Part shown: positions 8,557 through 15,911 of the stretch, piece after piece
How the letters are laid out: the number at the start of each line of letters is the position of its first letter
Numbering within the stretch: the first letter of the stretch is position 1
Origin: Lachnospiraceae bacterium AC2028
GTDB lineage: Bacteria > Bacillota > Clostridia > Lachnospirales > Lachnospiraceae
Length of the DNA stretch: 64,000 nucleotides
Direction of reading: 5' to 3'
NCBI GenBank assembly: GCA_000702685.1
Contig: JNJD01000007.1
Span: forward strand, 310,001-374,000
Translations under genes and position numbers: made by a program
The notes under the pieces: generated by a model
What the model saw: the letters and a program-made list of their open reading frames with translations, nothing else
What the model was told of the DNA's origin: nothing
Database searches by the model: none

Positions 8557-9642
8557 ATGAAAAACGTGATAAAAAAGCTTGTAAAAGCTGTTATTTGCCT
8601 GGTACTGGCTCTTGTACTGGCCGTAGTCATTCTTTTTACATACCTTACCGTCCGCGAATACAGACCGGCCGACAGGGAAGCTCTGGAACCTGCCTTTGCC
8701 GGGCAGGACGCACTTAAGCCCGCTATAGGGGACGAACTGACCGTGGTGACCTGGAATGTGGGATGCGGAACTCTCGGAGACAATGCGGACTTCTTCATGG
8801 ATTACGGTGAAATGGTCTATACCGCCGACAAGGACAGGGTTAAAGAGAACCTGAGCGGGATAACCTCAACCCTCCTTGATGCGGATCCGGATATAATGCT
8901 CCTTCAGGAAACGGATATCAATTCATCGAGGTCCTACCACACGGACGAAACAGAGGTGATAGCATCCGCCTTCCCGGATTTCGATCATACCTTCGCATAT
9001 AATTTCAAGGTTGATATAGTGCCTTATCCCATACCTCCCATAGGAAAGGTAGAGAGCGGCATCATGACTCTTTCAAGGTACGGGATAGCTTCCGCGGAAA
9101 GGATTCAGCTCCCCTGCCCCTTTAAATGGCCGGTAAGGGTTGCCAACCTTAAAAGATGCGTGAGCGTAAACAGGATCCCCATTGAAAACAGTGATAAGCA
9201 GCTCGTGATCGTCAATCTCCATCTGGAAGCATACGATTCCGGAGAGGGCAAGATAGCTCAGACCAATATGCTCGCCGATATACTCAGAACCGAGGCAGAA
9301 GCGGGAAATTATGTGATCGCCGCCGGTGATTTCAATCAGGCATTCTCCGGCACCGACACATCCGCTTATCCCGAATACGAAGGCAAATGGCACTGCGGGC
9401 TTCTCGACGAAAGCGCATTCGGCGACCTGCTCACATTTTGCCAGGATCCTTCCTCACCGACATGCCGTTCCCTGGATCAGCCCTATGCCACGGCGCAGGA
9501 CAAGGAGCATTTCCAGTTCTACGTCATAGACGGATTCATCGTATCGGACAATCTCGAAGTCATCTCCGTTGAAACACGCGATGAGCAGTTCAGATACACC
9601 GATCACAATCCCGTAGTTCTCAAGGTTGTCATAAAAGAATGA
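8557..9642 (+). CDS. Membrane-anchored endonuclease/exonuclease/phosphatase (EEP) family protein
   Basis: Predicted metal-dependent phosphoesterase facing outward. The 361 residues start with a basic stretch and one strong hydrophobic helix (about residues 8-30), then an EEP fold with all signature blocks: VTWNVGCG, LLQETD (Mg-binding Glu), NLHLEAYDSGEGK, AAGDFNQAF, and the terminal TDHNPV catalytic His. No lipobox. The substrate cannot be read from sequence; the family includes DNases, sphingomyelinases and phosphoinositide phosphatases. It lies alone on the plus strand between two minus-strand operons and converges on pgi with a palindromic repeat between them. GAGGTG precedes the ATG at a workable distance. 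Confidence 0.82.
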   Translation: MKNVIKKLVKAVICLVLALVLAVVILFTYLTVREYRPADREALEPAFAGQDALKPAIGDELTVVTWNVGCGTLGDNADFFMDYGEMVYTADKDRVKENLSGITSTLLDADPDIMLLQETDINSSRSYHTDETEVIASAFPDFDHTFAYNFKVDIVPYPIPPIGKVESGIMTLSRYGIASAERIQLPCPFKWPVRVANLKRCVSVNRIPIENSDKQLVIVNLHLEAYDSGEGKIAQTNMLADILRTEAEAGNYVIAAGDFNQAFSGTDTSAYPEYEGKWHCGLLDESAFGDLLTFCQDPSSPTCRSLDQPYATAQDKEHFQFYVIDGFIVSDNLEVISVETRDEQFRYTDHNPVVLKVVIKE

Positions 9643-9654
9643 TACTTACGACAT

Positions 9655-9737
9655 AAAAAAGAGTCATAGGGGACAGTCCCTGTGACTCATAAATGAAAAA
9701 ATATGAGTCACGGGGACTGTCCCCGTGACTCTTTTTT
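9655..9737. repeat. Paired palindrome (REPIN-like), probable bidirectional terminator
   Basis: Two copies of a palindromic unit, GAGTCAyrGGGGACwGTCCCyGTGACTC in form, lie in mirrored order around an AT-rich spacer. The outer ends are A6 on the left and T6 on the right, so the whole is also one long inverted repeat (arms about 35 bp, differing by one indel and one or two substitutions). It sits between the converging stops of the EEP gene and pgi and would terminate transcripts from both sides. The structure matches REP doublet elements; whether other copies exist in the genome cannot be seen here. Confidence 0.8.
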
Positions 9738-9740
9738 AAA

Positions 9741-11312
9741 TCAGATCTCGAACAGATCGCTGTAAGCCTTGAGTGCGCCGTCGGTCTCATGGGCGAGTAC
9801 CTTCTTGGCAAGAACCTTACCGAGCTGAACGCCTTCCTGGTCGAAGCTGTTGAGGTTCCATGCGAATCCCTGGAACATTACCTTGTTCTCAAAGTGTGCA
9901 AGGAGTGCGCCGAGTGCTTCGGGAGTGAGTTTTTCGCCTACGATGATGCTTGAAGGTCTGTTTCCCGCGAAGTTCTTGTTCTTATTGTCGTCAGCCTTTC
10001 CGCCTGCAAATGCCATGATCTGTGCAACTACGTTTGCGCAGAGCTTCTTCTGGCTGGTGCTTCCCTGGATGTCGACATCAACGCCCTGCTGGCTCTCCTT
10101 GAATCCGATGAACTGAAGAGGAATGATATCGGTTCCCTGGTGAAGGAGCTGATAGAAAGAGTGCTGTCCGTTGGTTCCGGGCTCACCGAAGATAACGGGA
10201 CCGGTCACATAGTCAACGGGCTCTCCGAAACGGTTAACGCTCTTTCCGTTGGACTCCATGTCGAGCTGCTGGAGATGAGCGGGGAATCTGCTCATAGCCT
10301 GTGAATAAGGAAGAACGGCGGTGGAGCCGTATCCGAGAACATTTCTCTCATATACGCCGATGAGTGCATCGAGAAGGTCGGGGTTCTTAAGGATGTCCTT
10401 TTCCGTAGCGGTCTTATCCTCAGCAGCCGCACCGTCAAGGAATCTTGCGAAGATATCGGGACCGAATGCAAGCGAAAGGATCGCACCGCCTACGGCCGAA
10501 GTAGATGAATATCTTCCTCCGATGTAATCATCCATGAAGAACGCATCGAGATAATCGCTGTTGCCCGCAAGAGGTGATGTCTCGGAAGTTACCGCGATCA
10601 TATGCTTTGCGGGATCGAGGCCCGCCTTCTTAAGAGCATCCTTGACGAATGCTTCGTTGGTAAGGGTCTCGAGAGTGGTTCCGGACTTTGATACAAGTAT
10701 GAAAATGGAATGAGCTACGTCAACATTTGCAAGGACGCCTGCTGCATCATCGGGATCTACATTGGAGATGAACTGAGCCTGCATCTTGAGGAAGCCGTTA
10801 ACTCTTGCCCAGTTCTCAAGTGCAAGATACATAGCTCTGGGGCCGAGATCCGATCCGCCGATACCGATCTGAACGGCTGTGGTGAATTTCTCACCCTTCT
10901 CATTGGCGATCTCTCCGGAATGAACCTTGCCTGCGAATTCAGCAATTCTGCTTTGCTGCTCTACATAGAAAGCTCTCTTGTCAACGCCGTCTTTTTCTAC
11001 CTTGTTACCGAGCTGTCCTCTGGTAAGGTGGTGAAGGACAAGTCTGTTCTCTCCGGTATTGATGACTTCGCCGTTGTAAAGAGCTTCGAACTTTTCAACA
11101 AGTCCCGCTTCATCGGCGAGCTTCTGAAGATCCTTAAGAATGGTATCGTCAACATTCTTGGCAGCATAGTTATAGTCCATGCCTGCCGCCATCTTTGCGG
11201 AATATTTCTGTACTCTCTCTGCGGACATGACCTTGGTAAGGTCTGCAGGTGCATCCGATGCAAGTTTTGCGGAAGCATCAAGCTGGTCGTAATTTATCCA
11301 TTTAATAGCCAT
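9741..11312 (-). CDS. pgi: Glucose-6-phosphate isomerase
   Basis: Interconverts glucose 6-phosphate and fructose 6-phosphate in glycolysis and gluconeogenesis. The 523 residues carry the SIS-fold phosphosugar site and PGI signatures: GIGGSDLGPRAMYLALE, LVSKSGTTLETLTNEAFV, AVTSETSPLAGNS, the GGRYSSTSAVGG loop, FGEPGTNGQHSFYQLLHQG with the catalytic His, and a late KVLAKKVL lysine. This is the long PGI form rather than the roughly 450-residue Bacillus form. It has its own promoter and lies downstream of the glycogen debranching gene, with which it forms a glycogen-to-glycolysis pair. Confidence 0.95.
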   Translation of the reverse strand: MAIKWINYDQLDASAKLASDAPADLTKVMSAERVQKYSAKMAAGMDYNYAAKNVDDTILKDLQKLADEAGLVEKFEALYNGEVINTGENRLVLHHLTRGQLGNKVEKDGVDKRAFYVEQQSRIAEFAGKVHSGEIANEKGEKFTTAVQIGIGGSDLGPRAMYLALENWARVNGFLKMQAQFISNVDPDDAAGVLANVDVAHSIFILVSKSGTTLETLTNEAFVKDALKKAGLDPAKHMIAVTSETSPLAGNSDYLDAFFMDDYIGGRYSSTSAVGGAILSLAFGPDIFARFLDGAAAEDKTATEKDILKNPDLLDALIGVYERNVLGYGSTAVLPYSQAMSRFPAHLQQLDMESNGKSVNRFGEPVDYVTGPVIFGEPGTNGQHSFYQLLHQGTDIIPLQFIGFKESQQGVDVDIQGSTSQKKLCANVVAQIMAFAGGKADDNKNKNFAGNRPSSIIVGEKLTPEALGALLAHFENKVMFQGFAWNLNSFDQEGVQLGKVLAKKVLAHETDGALKAYSDLFEI

Positions 11313-11352
11313 AATGTTCTCCTTACTGGAAATTCGTTATAAATGCCCTAAT

Positions 11353-11381
11353 ATATTACCCGTTTGATCTGTTTATTTCAA
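11353..11381 (-). promoter_or_regulatory. Putative sigma-A promoter of pgi
   Basis: Minus strand TTGAAA (11381-11376), 17-bp spacer, TAATAT (11358-11353). A small palindrome AACCCGGGTT lies just upstream of the -35 box and could bind a regulator. Confidence 0.55.
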
Positions 11382-11409
11382 CTTAACCCGGGTTTAATTT
11401 ACCTTAATA

Positions 11410-13737
11410 TTACTCAAGAGCCAGCGTGGTCTCGAATATCTTTACGCTCCTTGCGGCTATCCTGAAGGAACCTCCGCATCTCTCCCTGCCCGTATCGAAG
11501 GGCCTCTCCAGATATGTGTCCGCAACCAGCGCCCAGGTATATCCGCTTCCTTCGGGCAGCGCGGGGAGCGTCGCATCGAGATCTTCCCAGTATGCATTGA
11601 CTGCGACAAATACCGCCTGAGGGTAGTTCCTGTTGAACTTGCCGGGATATCCCGCAAACCGCACGCCCACATAATGGGAATAATCACAGAAATCACATCT
11701 GTACGCATCGGTATCGTGTACGGACATTCCGGGGAATCCGAAAGCATCGTTTCCGCAGTTCTTGCGGATACAGTCATGCTCTTTCCTGAACCGTATCAGG
11801 GATTTGAAGAAATCATGCAGATCCCTGTTTGAGTCCAGATCCTTCCAGTTGAGCCATGCGATATTGTTGTCCTGGCAGTAAGCGTTGTTGTTGCCGCCCT
11901 GGGAATTTCCGAACTCATCACCCATGAAGAACATCGGTGTTCCGCGGCTCAGCATCAGCACCGCAGCCGCGTTCCTTACCATTCTCCGTCTGAGCTTATT
12001 GATCTCGGGATCGCTGGTCTCGCCTTCTATGCCGCAGTTCCAGCTTCTGTTGTCATCAGCGCCGTCGGTGTTGTTCCAGTTATTTTCCTCATTGTGCTTG
12101 ACATTGTAAGTGTACATATCATGAAGGGTGAAGCCGTCATGACAGTTGAGGAAATTAACGGACGCATTATGTCCCCTCACCTCGGGGATATACAGATCCG
12201 GGGATCCCATCATCCTTCTTGCGGCATCGGATGCTTTCCCCGGGTCTCCCTTGAGGAAGGCCCTCATATCATCCCTGTATCTTCCGTTCCACTCGGCCCA
12301 TCTGTTCCACGAAGGGAACGTTCCGACCTGATACAATCCGCCCGCATCCCACGCCTCCGCAATGAGCTTTACCTTGCCGAGTATGGGGTCGTATGCAAGA
12401 CTCTGGAGGAGAGGAGGCTTGCTCATCGGCGAACCGTCCTCGTTCCTTCCGAGGATCGATGCAAGATCGAACCTGAATCCGTCGATATGATAGGTGATGA
12501 CCCAGTATCTGAGACAGTCGAGAATAAAATTCTGGACTATCGGATGGTTACAGTTGAGGGTATTGCCGCACCCGGAGAAATTGTAATAATGTCCGTCCGG
12601 TGTCAGCAGGTAATAGATATTATTATCAATTCCCTTAAAAGAAAAAACAGGACCCTGTTCATTTCCCTCGGCAGTGTGGTTGAAAACAACATCTAAAAAG
12701 ACATCAATGTCATTTTCATGGCACATCTTAATGAGCTCTTTGAGTTCGGTGCCCTCGCGGTTATATTCCAGTGCCGAAGTATAGCTGGTATTGGGGGCAA
12801 AGAAGGAAACCGTATTGTATCCCCAATAATCCACCAGCTCACGTCCGTAGAAATCACGGTGATCCAGTGTCTCATCGAATTCAAATATGGGCATGAGCTC
12901 CAGAGCGTTTACTCCGAGGTCCTTAAGGTATGGAAGCTTCTCCATGATGCCGGCGAAGGTACCCGCCTTGTCGCCCGTATCCGAGGATCTGTCTCTTGTA
13001 AAGCCCCTGACATGCATCTCATAGATCACGAGATCTTCCATGTTCTTGTGCTTTCTGGTCAGTCTTCCCCAGTCGAAATTGTTCTTGACCACACGCGCCT
13101 TGTATATGCCGGGGTTATGGGTTCCCCATACGCTCTGACCCGTAACGGCCTTGGCATACGGATCCAGGATCACTTTATTCTTATCGAAGATAAGTCCCTT
13201 CTTTTCATCAAACGGACCGTCAAATCTGTATGCATATTCAAAGTCTTCGATATCTATATCAAAGACTATCATTGACCATACATTGCCTATACGGTAGCTT
13301 TCCGGGAAAGGAAGGACCGCATACGGGGTATTGCTTTCTCTCTTAAAAAGAAGAAGTTCGCATGAATATGCCTGATTGGAGGATATGGTAAAGTTAACGC
13401 CCGTAGGAATGGCCGTAGCACCGTTCAGCTCATAGATGCCGGGTCTTACTCCGAAGCCTTCTATGACATCGTAGGGCTCCATATGGATCTCTGACAGATT
13501 GGAGATGGCTGCCCTGAAATCGGATATGGTCACAAGCCTGGTGACCGCATTCTTCGTTTCAAGCGTGACCGTCTTAGCGGCTTCATCCTTATTCTTGGCG
13601 GATGATCCGGTTTTGGACGCTTTAACAGCATTCGGTTTATCTTCGGTTTTCTTTTCAGGAGAGGTTTTCTTCTGAGAAGTGCTTTTAACGGACGTACTGT
13701 CGCCTGACGAGGTCTTCTTTACGGTCTTTGCTGCCAT
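11410..13737 (-). CDS. glgX: Glycogen debranching enzyme, GlgX/isoamylase type (GH13)
   Basis: Hydrolyses alpha-1,6 branches of glycogen or limit dextrins. After about 60 residues of Lys/Ser/Thr-rich low-complexity sequence come a CBM48-like domain (GVNFTISSNQ onward) and a GH13 barrel. Visible catalytic blocks: DVVFNHTAEG, DGFRFDLASILGR (nucleophile Asp), LIAEAWDAGGLYQVG (acid/base Glu) and FLNCHDGFTLHDM (transition-state Asp). NWNNTDGADDNRSWNCGIEG and RGTPMFFMGDEFGNSQGGNNNAYCQDN are typical of GlgX/TreX. The charged N-terminal tail is unusual for this family and carries no signal peptide, so the enzyme is cytoplasmic. Isoamylase or pullulanase activity cannot be separated by eye. Confidence 0.9.
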   Translation of the reverse strand: MAAKTVKKTSSGDSTSVKSTSQKKTSPEKKTEDKPNAVKASKTGSSAKNKDEAAKTVTLETKNAVTRLVTISDFRAAISNLSEIHMEPYDVIEGFGVRPGIYELNGATAIPTGVNFTISSNQAYSCELLLFKRESNTPYAVLPFPESYRIGNVWSMIVFDIDIEDFEYAYRFDGPFDEKKGLIFDKNKVILDPYAKAVTGQSVWGTHNPGIYKARVVKNNFDWGRLTRKHKNMEDLVIYEMHVRGFTRDRSSDTGDKAGTFAGIMEKLPYLKDLGVNALELMPIFEFDETLDHRDFYGRELVDYWGYNTVSFFAPNTSYTSALEYNREGTELKELIKMCHENDIDVFLDVVFNHTAEGNEQGPVFSFKGIDNNIYYLLTPDGHYYNFSGCGNTLNCNHPIVQNFILDCLRYWVITYHIDGFRFDLASILGRNEDGSPMSKPPLLQSLAYDPILGKVKLIAEAWDAGGLYQVGTFPSWNRWAEWNGRYRDDMRAFLKGDPGKASDAARRMMGSPDLYIPEVRGHNASVNFLNCHDGFTLHDMYTYNVKHNEENNWNNTDGADDNRSWNCGIEGETSDPEINKLRRRMVRNAAAVLMLSRGTPMFFMGDEFGNSQGGNNNAYCQDNNIAWLNWKDLDSNRDLHDFFKSLIRFRKEHDCIRKNCGNDAFGFPGMSVHDTDAYRCDFCDYSHYVGVRFAGYPGKFNRNYPQAVFVAVNAYWEDLDATLPALPEGSGYTWALVADTYLERPFDTGRERCGGSFRIAARSVKIFETTLALE

Positions 13738-13775
13738 GAGAGTCCTCCATGAAATATGAACTTCAGAACTTCTTA

Positions 13776-13784
13776 ATTATATCA
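13776..13784 (-). promoter_or_regulatory. Extended -10 promoter of glgX
   Basis: The minus strand reads TGATATAAT (TGn plus consensus TATAAT) about 40 bp ahead of the glgX start; GGAGGA follows as ribosome binding site. Divergent from the riboswitch transcript. Confidence 0.5.
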
Positions 13785-13846
13785 TTTATTGCGGTATTTG
13801 CACATTTTTTAGCATTGTGATAGTATCTTTGCCGTAACTTTATACG

Positions 13847-13852
13847 TATAAT
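13847..13852 (+). promoter_or_regulatory. -10 box ahead of the cobalamin riboswitch
   Basis: A consensus TATAAT on the plus strand ends about 5 bp before the aptamer begins. No convincing -35 box at 17 bp. The start would fall at the first base or so of the aptamer. Confidence 0.4.
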
Positions 13853-13856
13853 TCTG

Positions 13857-14048
13857 CAGGTGCCCTTATCCGGGCCGGATCTTCAAGATACGGATAGGGG
13901 AGAATAGGGAAGCGGGTGAGATTCCCGCACGAACGCGTCGCCGTGACGGTTTTGACTGTTCCATGCTCATCCCGGCAGATGAGCCCATTGCATTTATGTG
14001 AGAAGGCCGGAAACAGCCGTCGAAAACCCCAGCCGAAAGACCTGCCCG
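13857..14048 (+). ncRNA. Cobalamin riboswitch aptamer
   Basis: The segment has the core of the cobalamin aptamer: GGGAAGCGGGTGAGATTCCC (13906 region), followed by a GC-rich helix, a variable arm, and the terminal AGCCGAAAGACCTGCC (14031-14046), close to the consensus B12-box end AGYCAGGAGACCTGCC. The long leader continues through two small hairpins to an intrinsic terminator at 14139-14169, which gives a transcriptional OFF switch: when cobalamin binds, terminator formation should cut expression of the DUF4430 and ECF S genes downstream. The GCCACTG block of the B12 box is degenerate here, so subclass is uncertain. Confidence 0.88.
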
Positions 14049-14138
14049 CAGAATATTTTCGAAAACCCCGCGTAATGGGTCAAGGAAACCCGTAAGTGCA
14101 CTATGCCAAGGCATATGTGCCTGTTTTGGTTTGCTTTT

Positions 14139-14169
14139 CGCCCCGTGGGATAACCTACGGGGCGTTTTT
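14139..14169 (+). terminator. Riboswitch expression-platform terminator
   Basis: CGCCCCGT - 10-nt loop - ACGGGGCG followed by TTTTT: a perfect 8-bp stem. It lies 40 bp ahead of the DUF4430 start, where it would act as the regulated terminator of the cobalamin riboswitch. Confidence 0.85.
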
Positions 14170-14209
14170 AGCATATATTGTTTAGTGTTTTAAAAGGAGT
14201 TTATGAGAA

Positions 14210-14998
14210 ATGAAAAAGAACAAGACAGGACTTATCATCGGACTTATCGCCCTTGTGGCAGTGATCGCGATCATGATCGTGGTCTATAACGTAAACCGTC
14301 CCAAGCCCCAGCCCGCACCCGAGACACCCGCTGTCGACAGCGGCAATACCGATACCGAGACCGCACCTTCGAATGATTCCGAAGGCAGCAAGCACATCAC
14401 CATCGAAGTTACCGGTGCTGACGGCAAGACTACCGCTTATGAACTGGCTACCGATGCAGAGTATCTCAGACAGGCTATGGATGAGGCTGACGGCCTTACC
14501 TACAGCGGAACCGAGAGCGATTTCGGAATGATGGTAGAGGTTGTTAACGGCGAGCAGGCTATCTATGCCGAGGACAATGCATACTGGGCATTCTATGTAA
14601 ACGGCGAGTATGGCCAGTACGGAATCGATTCACAGCCCGTTAACGACGGCGACAAGTTCGGCATCGTTTACGAAGCAGCTTCCGATTATTCGGCTGAAGG
14701 CAGCAAGAACATCACCATCGAGGTTACCGGATCCGACGGAACGACCACCGCTTATGAAGTTGCTACCGATGCAGAATATCTCAGACAGGCTATGGATGAG
14801 ACCGAAGGCCTCACCTACAGCGGAACCGAGAGTGATTTCGGAATGATGGTAGAAGTTGTTAACGACGAGCAGGCTATCTATGCCGAGGACAATGCTTACT
14901 GGGCAATCTATGTAAACGGTGAGTACGGAAACTACGGCATCGATTCACAGCCCGTTAATGACGGAGACGTATATTCACTTGTTTACGAAGCAGCTTAA
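14210..14998 (+). CDS. Membrane-anchored protein with two transcobalamin-like (DUF4430) domains
   Basis: The 262 residues comprise a lysine start and one transmembrane helix (about residues 6-25), a Pro/Thr-rich linker (30-57), and two DUF4430-type domains (58-162 and 163-262) with a period of 105 residues. The family is related to the C-terminal beta domain of animal transcobalamin and intrinsic factor, which covers the upper face of cobalamin. Seen in each copy: ITIEVTG, LRQAMDE, the stretch SDFGMMVEVVN and a YWA(F/I)YVNGEYG core. Regulation by the cobalamin riboswitch just upstream and an ECF S component downstream support cobalamin capture at the cell surface. No lipobox Cys; the helix would tether it. 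Binding is inferred. Confidence 0.82.
   Translation: MKKNKTGLIIGLIALVAVIAIMIVVYNVNRPKPQPAPETPAVDSGNTDTETAPSNDSEGSKHITIEVTGADGKTTAYELATDAEYLRQAMDEADGLTYSGTESDFGMMVEVVNGEQAIYAEDNAYWAFYVNGEYGQYGIDSQPVNDGDKFGIVYEAASDYSAEGSKNITIEVTGSDGTTTAYEVATDAEYLRQAMDETEGLTYSGTESDFGMMVEVVNDEQAIYAEDNAYWAIYVNGEYGNYGIDSQPVNDGDVYSLVYEAA
14381..14998 (+). repeat. Tandem duplication of a 315-bp coding unit
   Basis: The first unit starts at 14381 (codon 58) and the second at 14696 (codon 163). The two encode nearly identical 100-residue domains, differing mainly at the start (H/N, AD/SD, E/V) and at the last strand (KFGI/VYSL). High DNA identity suggests a recent duplication or gene conversion. Confidence 0.9.
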
Positions 14999-15008
14999 GA
15001 TCTGTATC

Positions 15009-15039
15009 AAAAGGCGGAGCTCCGACTCCGCCTTTTTTT
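15009..15039 (+). terminator. Intrinsic terminator after the DUF4430 gene
   Basis: GGCGGAG - short loop - CTCCGCC with A4 before and T7 after. It separates the DUF4430 gene from the ECF S component gene, so the latter depends on read-through or a promoter of its own. Confidence 0.8.
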
Positions 15040-15085
15040 GTCCGGATGACAGGAAGATACAACGGAGAAACAATTCGGATCCTAT

Positions 15086-15619
15086 ATGAAAAAAGGTTTC
15101 AAGATAATCGACATCGCATATATCGGAATGGCAGTTGCCCTTATAGAAAGCTGTAAGGCAGCTCTGTTATTCCTGCCCAATGTCGAGCTTACATCCTTCT
15201 GGCTGATCATATTTGCCATATTCATGGGATGGAAGGCTCTGCTCATCATTCCTGTTTTTATTGCGATAGAAGCCGCTCTGTACGGGCCGCATGTCTGGGT
15301 GATAATGTATCTGTATGTCTGGCCCATTCTGACGGTTCAGGCACTCCTGTTCAGGAAAAACGATCATGCACTGTTCTGGGCGCTGGTTTCGGGATTCTTC
15401 GGGCTGGCATTCGGAGCACTGTGTGCACCCGCCCAGGTCATTTTTTTGGTAAAAGCAAAAACACTGGAGGCCGGAATCAAAGCAGGCATAAGCTGGTGGA
15501 TCTCCGGAATCCCGTATGACTTAGTCCACGGCATCGGAAATTTCACCCTGATGCTTGTCCTCTACAGGCCTATGAGAATAGCCATCAATAAAATAAACTC
15601 GCTCCCTGCGAAGGATTGA
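15086..15619 (+). CDS. ECF transporter substrate-binding (S) component, probable cobalamin
   Basis: S components are small membrane proteins that bind a vitamin and dock on a shared EcfT-EcfA module. The 177 residues form about five or six hydrophobic helices (for example IAYIGMAVALIESCKAAL, FWLIIFAIFMGWKALLII, LWALVSGFFGLAFGAL) and end with a short basic tail. No EcfA or EcfT genes are nearby, so a group II system with a common module is likely. Position downstream of a cobalamin riboswitch and a transcobalamin-like protein suggests cobalamin or cobinamide as substrate. The ribosome binding site is weak. Substrate is inferred from context only. Confidence 0.78.
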   Translation: MKKGFKIIDIAYIGMAVALIESCKAALLFLPNVELTSFWLIIFAIFMGWKALLIIPVFIAIEAALYGPHVWVIMYLYVWPILTVQALLFRKNDHALFWALVSGFFGLAFGALCAPAQVIFLVKAKTLEAGIKAGISWWISGIPYDLVHGIGNFTLMLVLYRPMRIAINKINSLPAKD

Positions 15620-15645
15620 GTTACCGGTCATACCCATTTTTCACA

Positions 15646-15674
15646 TTGACGCATAGCGAAAAAACATATATATT
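15646..15674 (+). promoter_or_regulatory. Promoter of tRNA-Ser
   Basis: TTGACG (15646-15651), 17-bp spacer, TATATT (15669-15674); predicted start about 24 bp ahead of the tRNA. Confidence 0.65.
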
Positions 15675-15704
15675 ATTGAAGTTGGCATGAGAAATGCCGA
15701 TATT

Positions 15705-15790
15705 GGAGACGTATCGAAGCGGTCATAACGGGGCGCACTCGAAATGCGTTTGCCCTCCGGGGCACGAGGGTTCGAATCCCTCCGTCTCCG
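15705..15790 (+). tRNA. tRNA-Ser (anticodon CGA)
   Basis: An 86-nt cloverleaf: acceptor GGAGACG pairs with CGTCTCC, discriminator G; D-arm GCGGTCATAACGG; anticodon stem GCGCA/TGCGT around loop CTCGAAA, anticodon CGA reading UCG; long class II variable arm TGCCC-TCCG-GGGCA; T-arm GAGGG-TTCGAAT-CCCTC. The 3' CCA is not encoded, so it must be added. A promoter precedes it and a terminator follows. Confidence 0.96.
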
Positions 15791-15793
15791 TCA

Positions 15794-15824
15794 GCTTCCG
15801 CCTGTAAGGCGGAAGCATTTTTTT
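15794..15824 (+). terminator. Intrinsic terminator of tRNA-Ser
   Basis: GCTTCCGCC - TGTAA - GGCGGAAGC followed by ATTTTTTT, starting 4 bp after the tRNA. Confidence 0.9.
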
Positions 15825-15861
15825 ATCAAAAAAGCTCTGTTCCTTATCGGAACAGAGCTTT
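15825..15861 (-). terminator. Intrinsic terminator of the EAL gene
   Basis: Perfect 13-bp arms AAAGCTCTGTTCC / GGAACAGAGCTTT around TTATC. Read on the minus strand it ends in a run of T, placing it about 50 bp after the EAL-protein stop. Confidence 0.75.
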
Positions 15862-15911
15862 CGTTTCACGGTTGTGATCTTTTCTCTTTATGGGTCTTCC
15901 ATTTTCATCGG

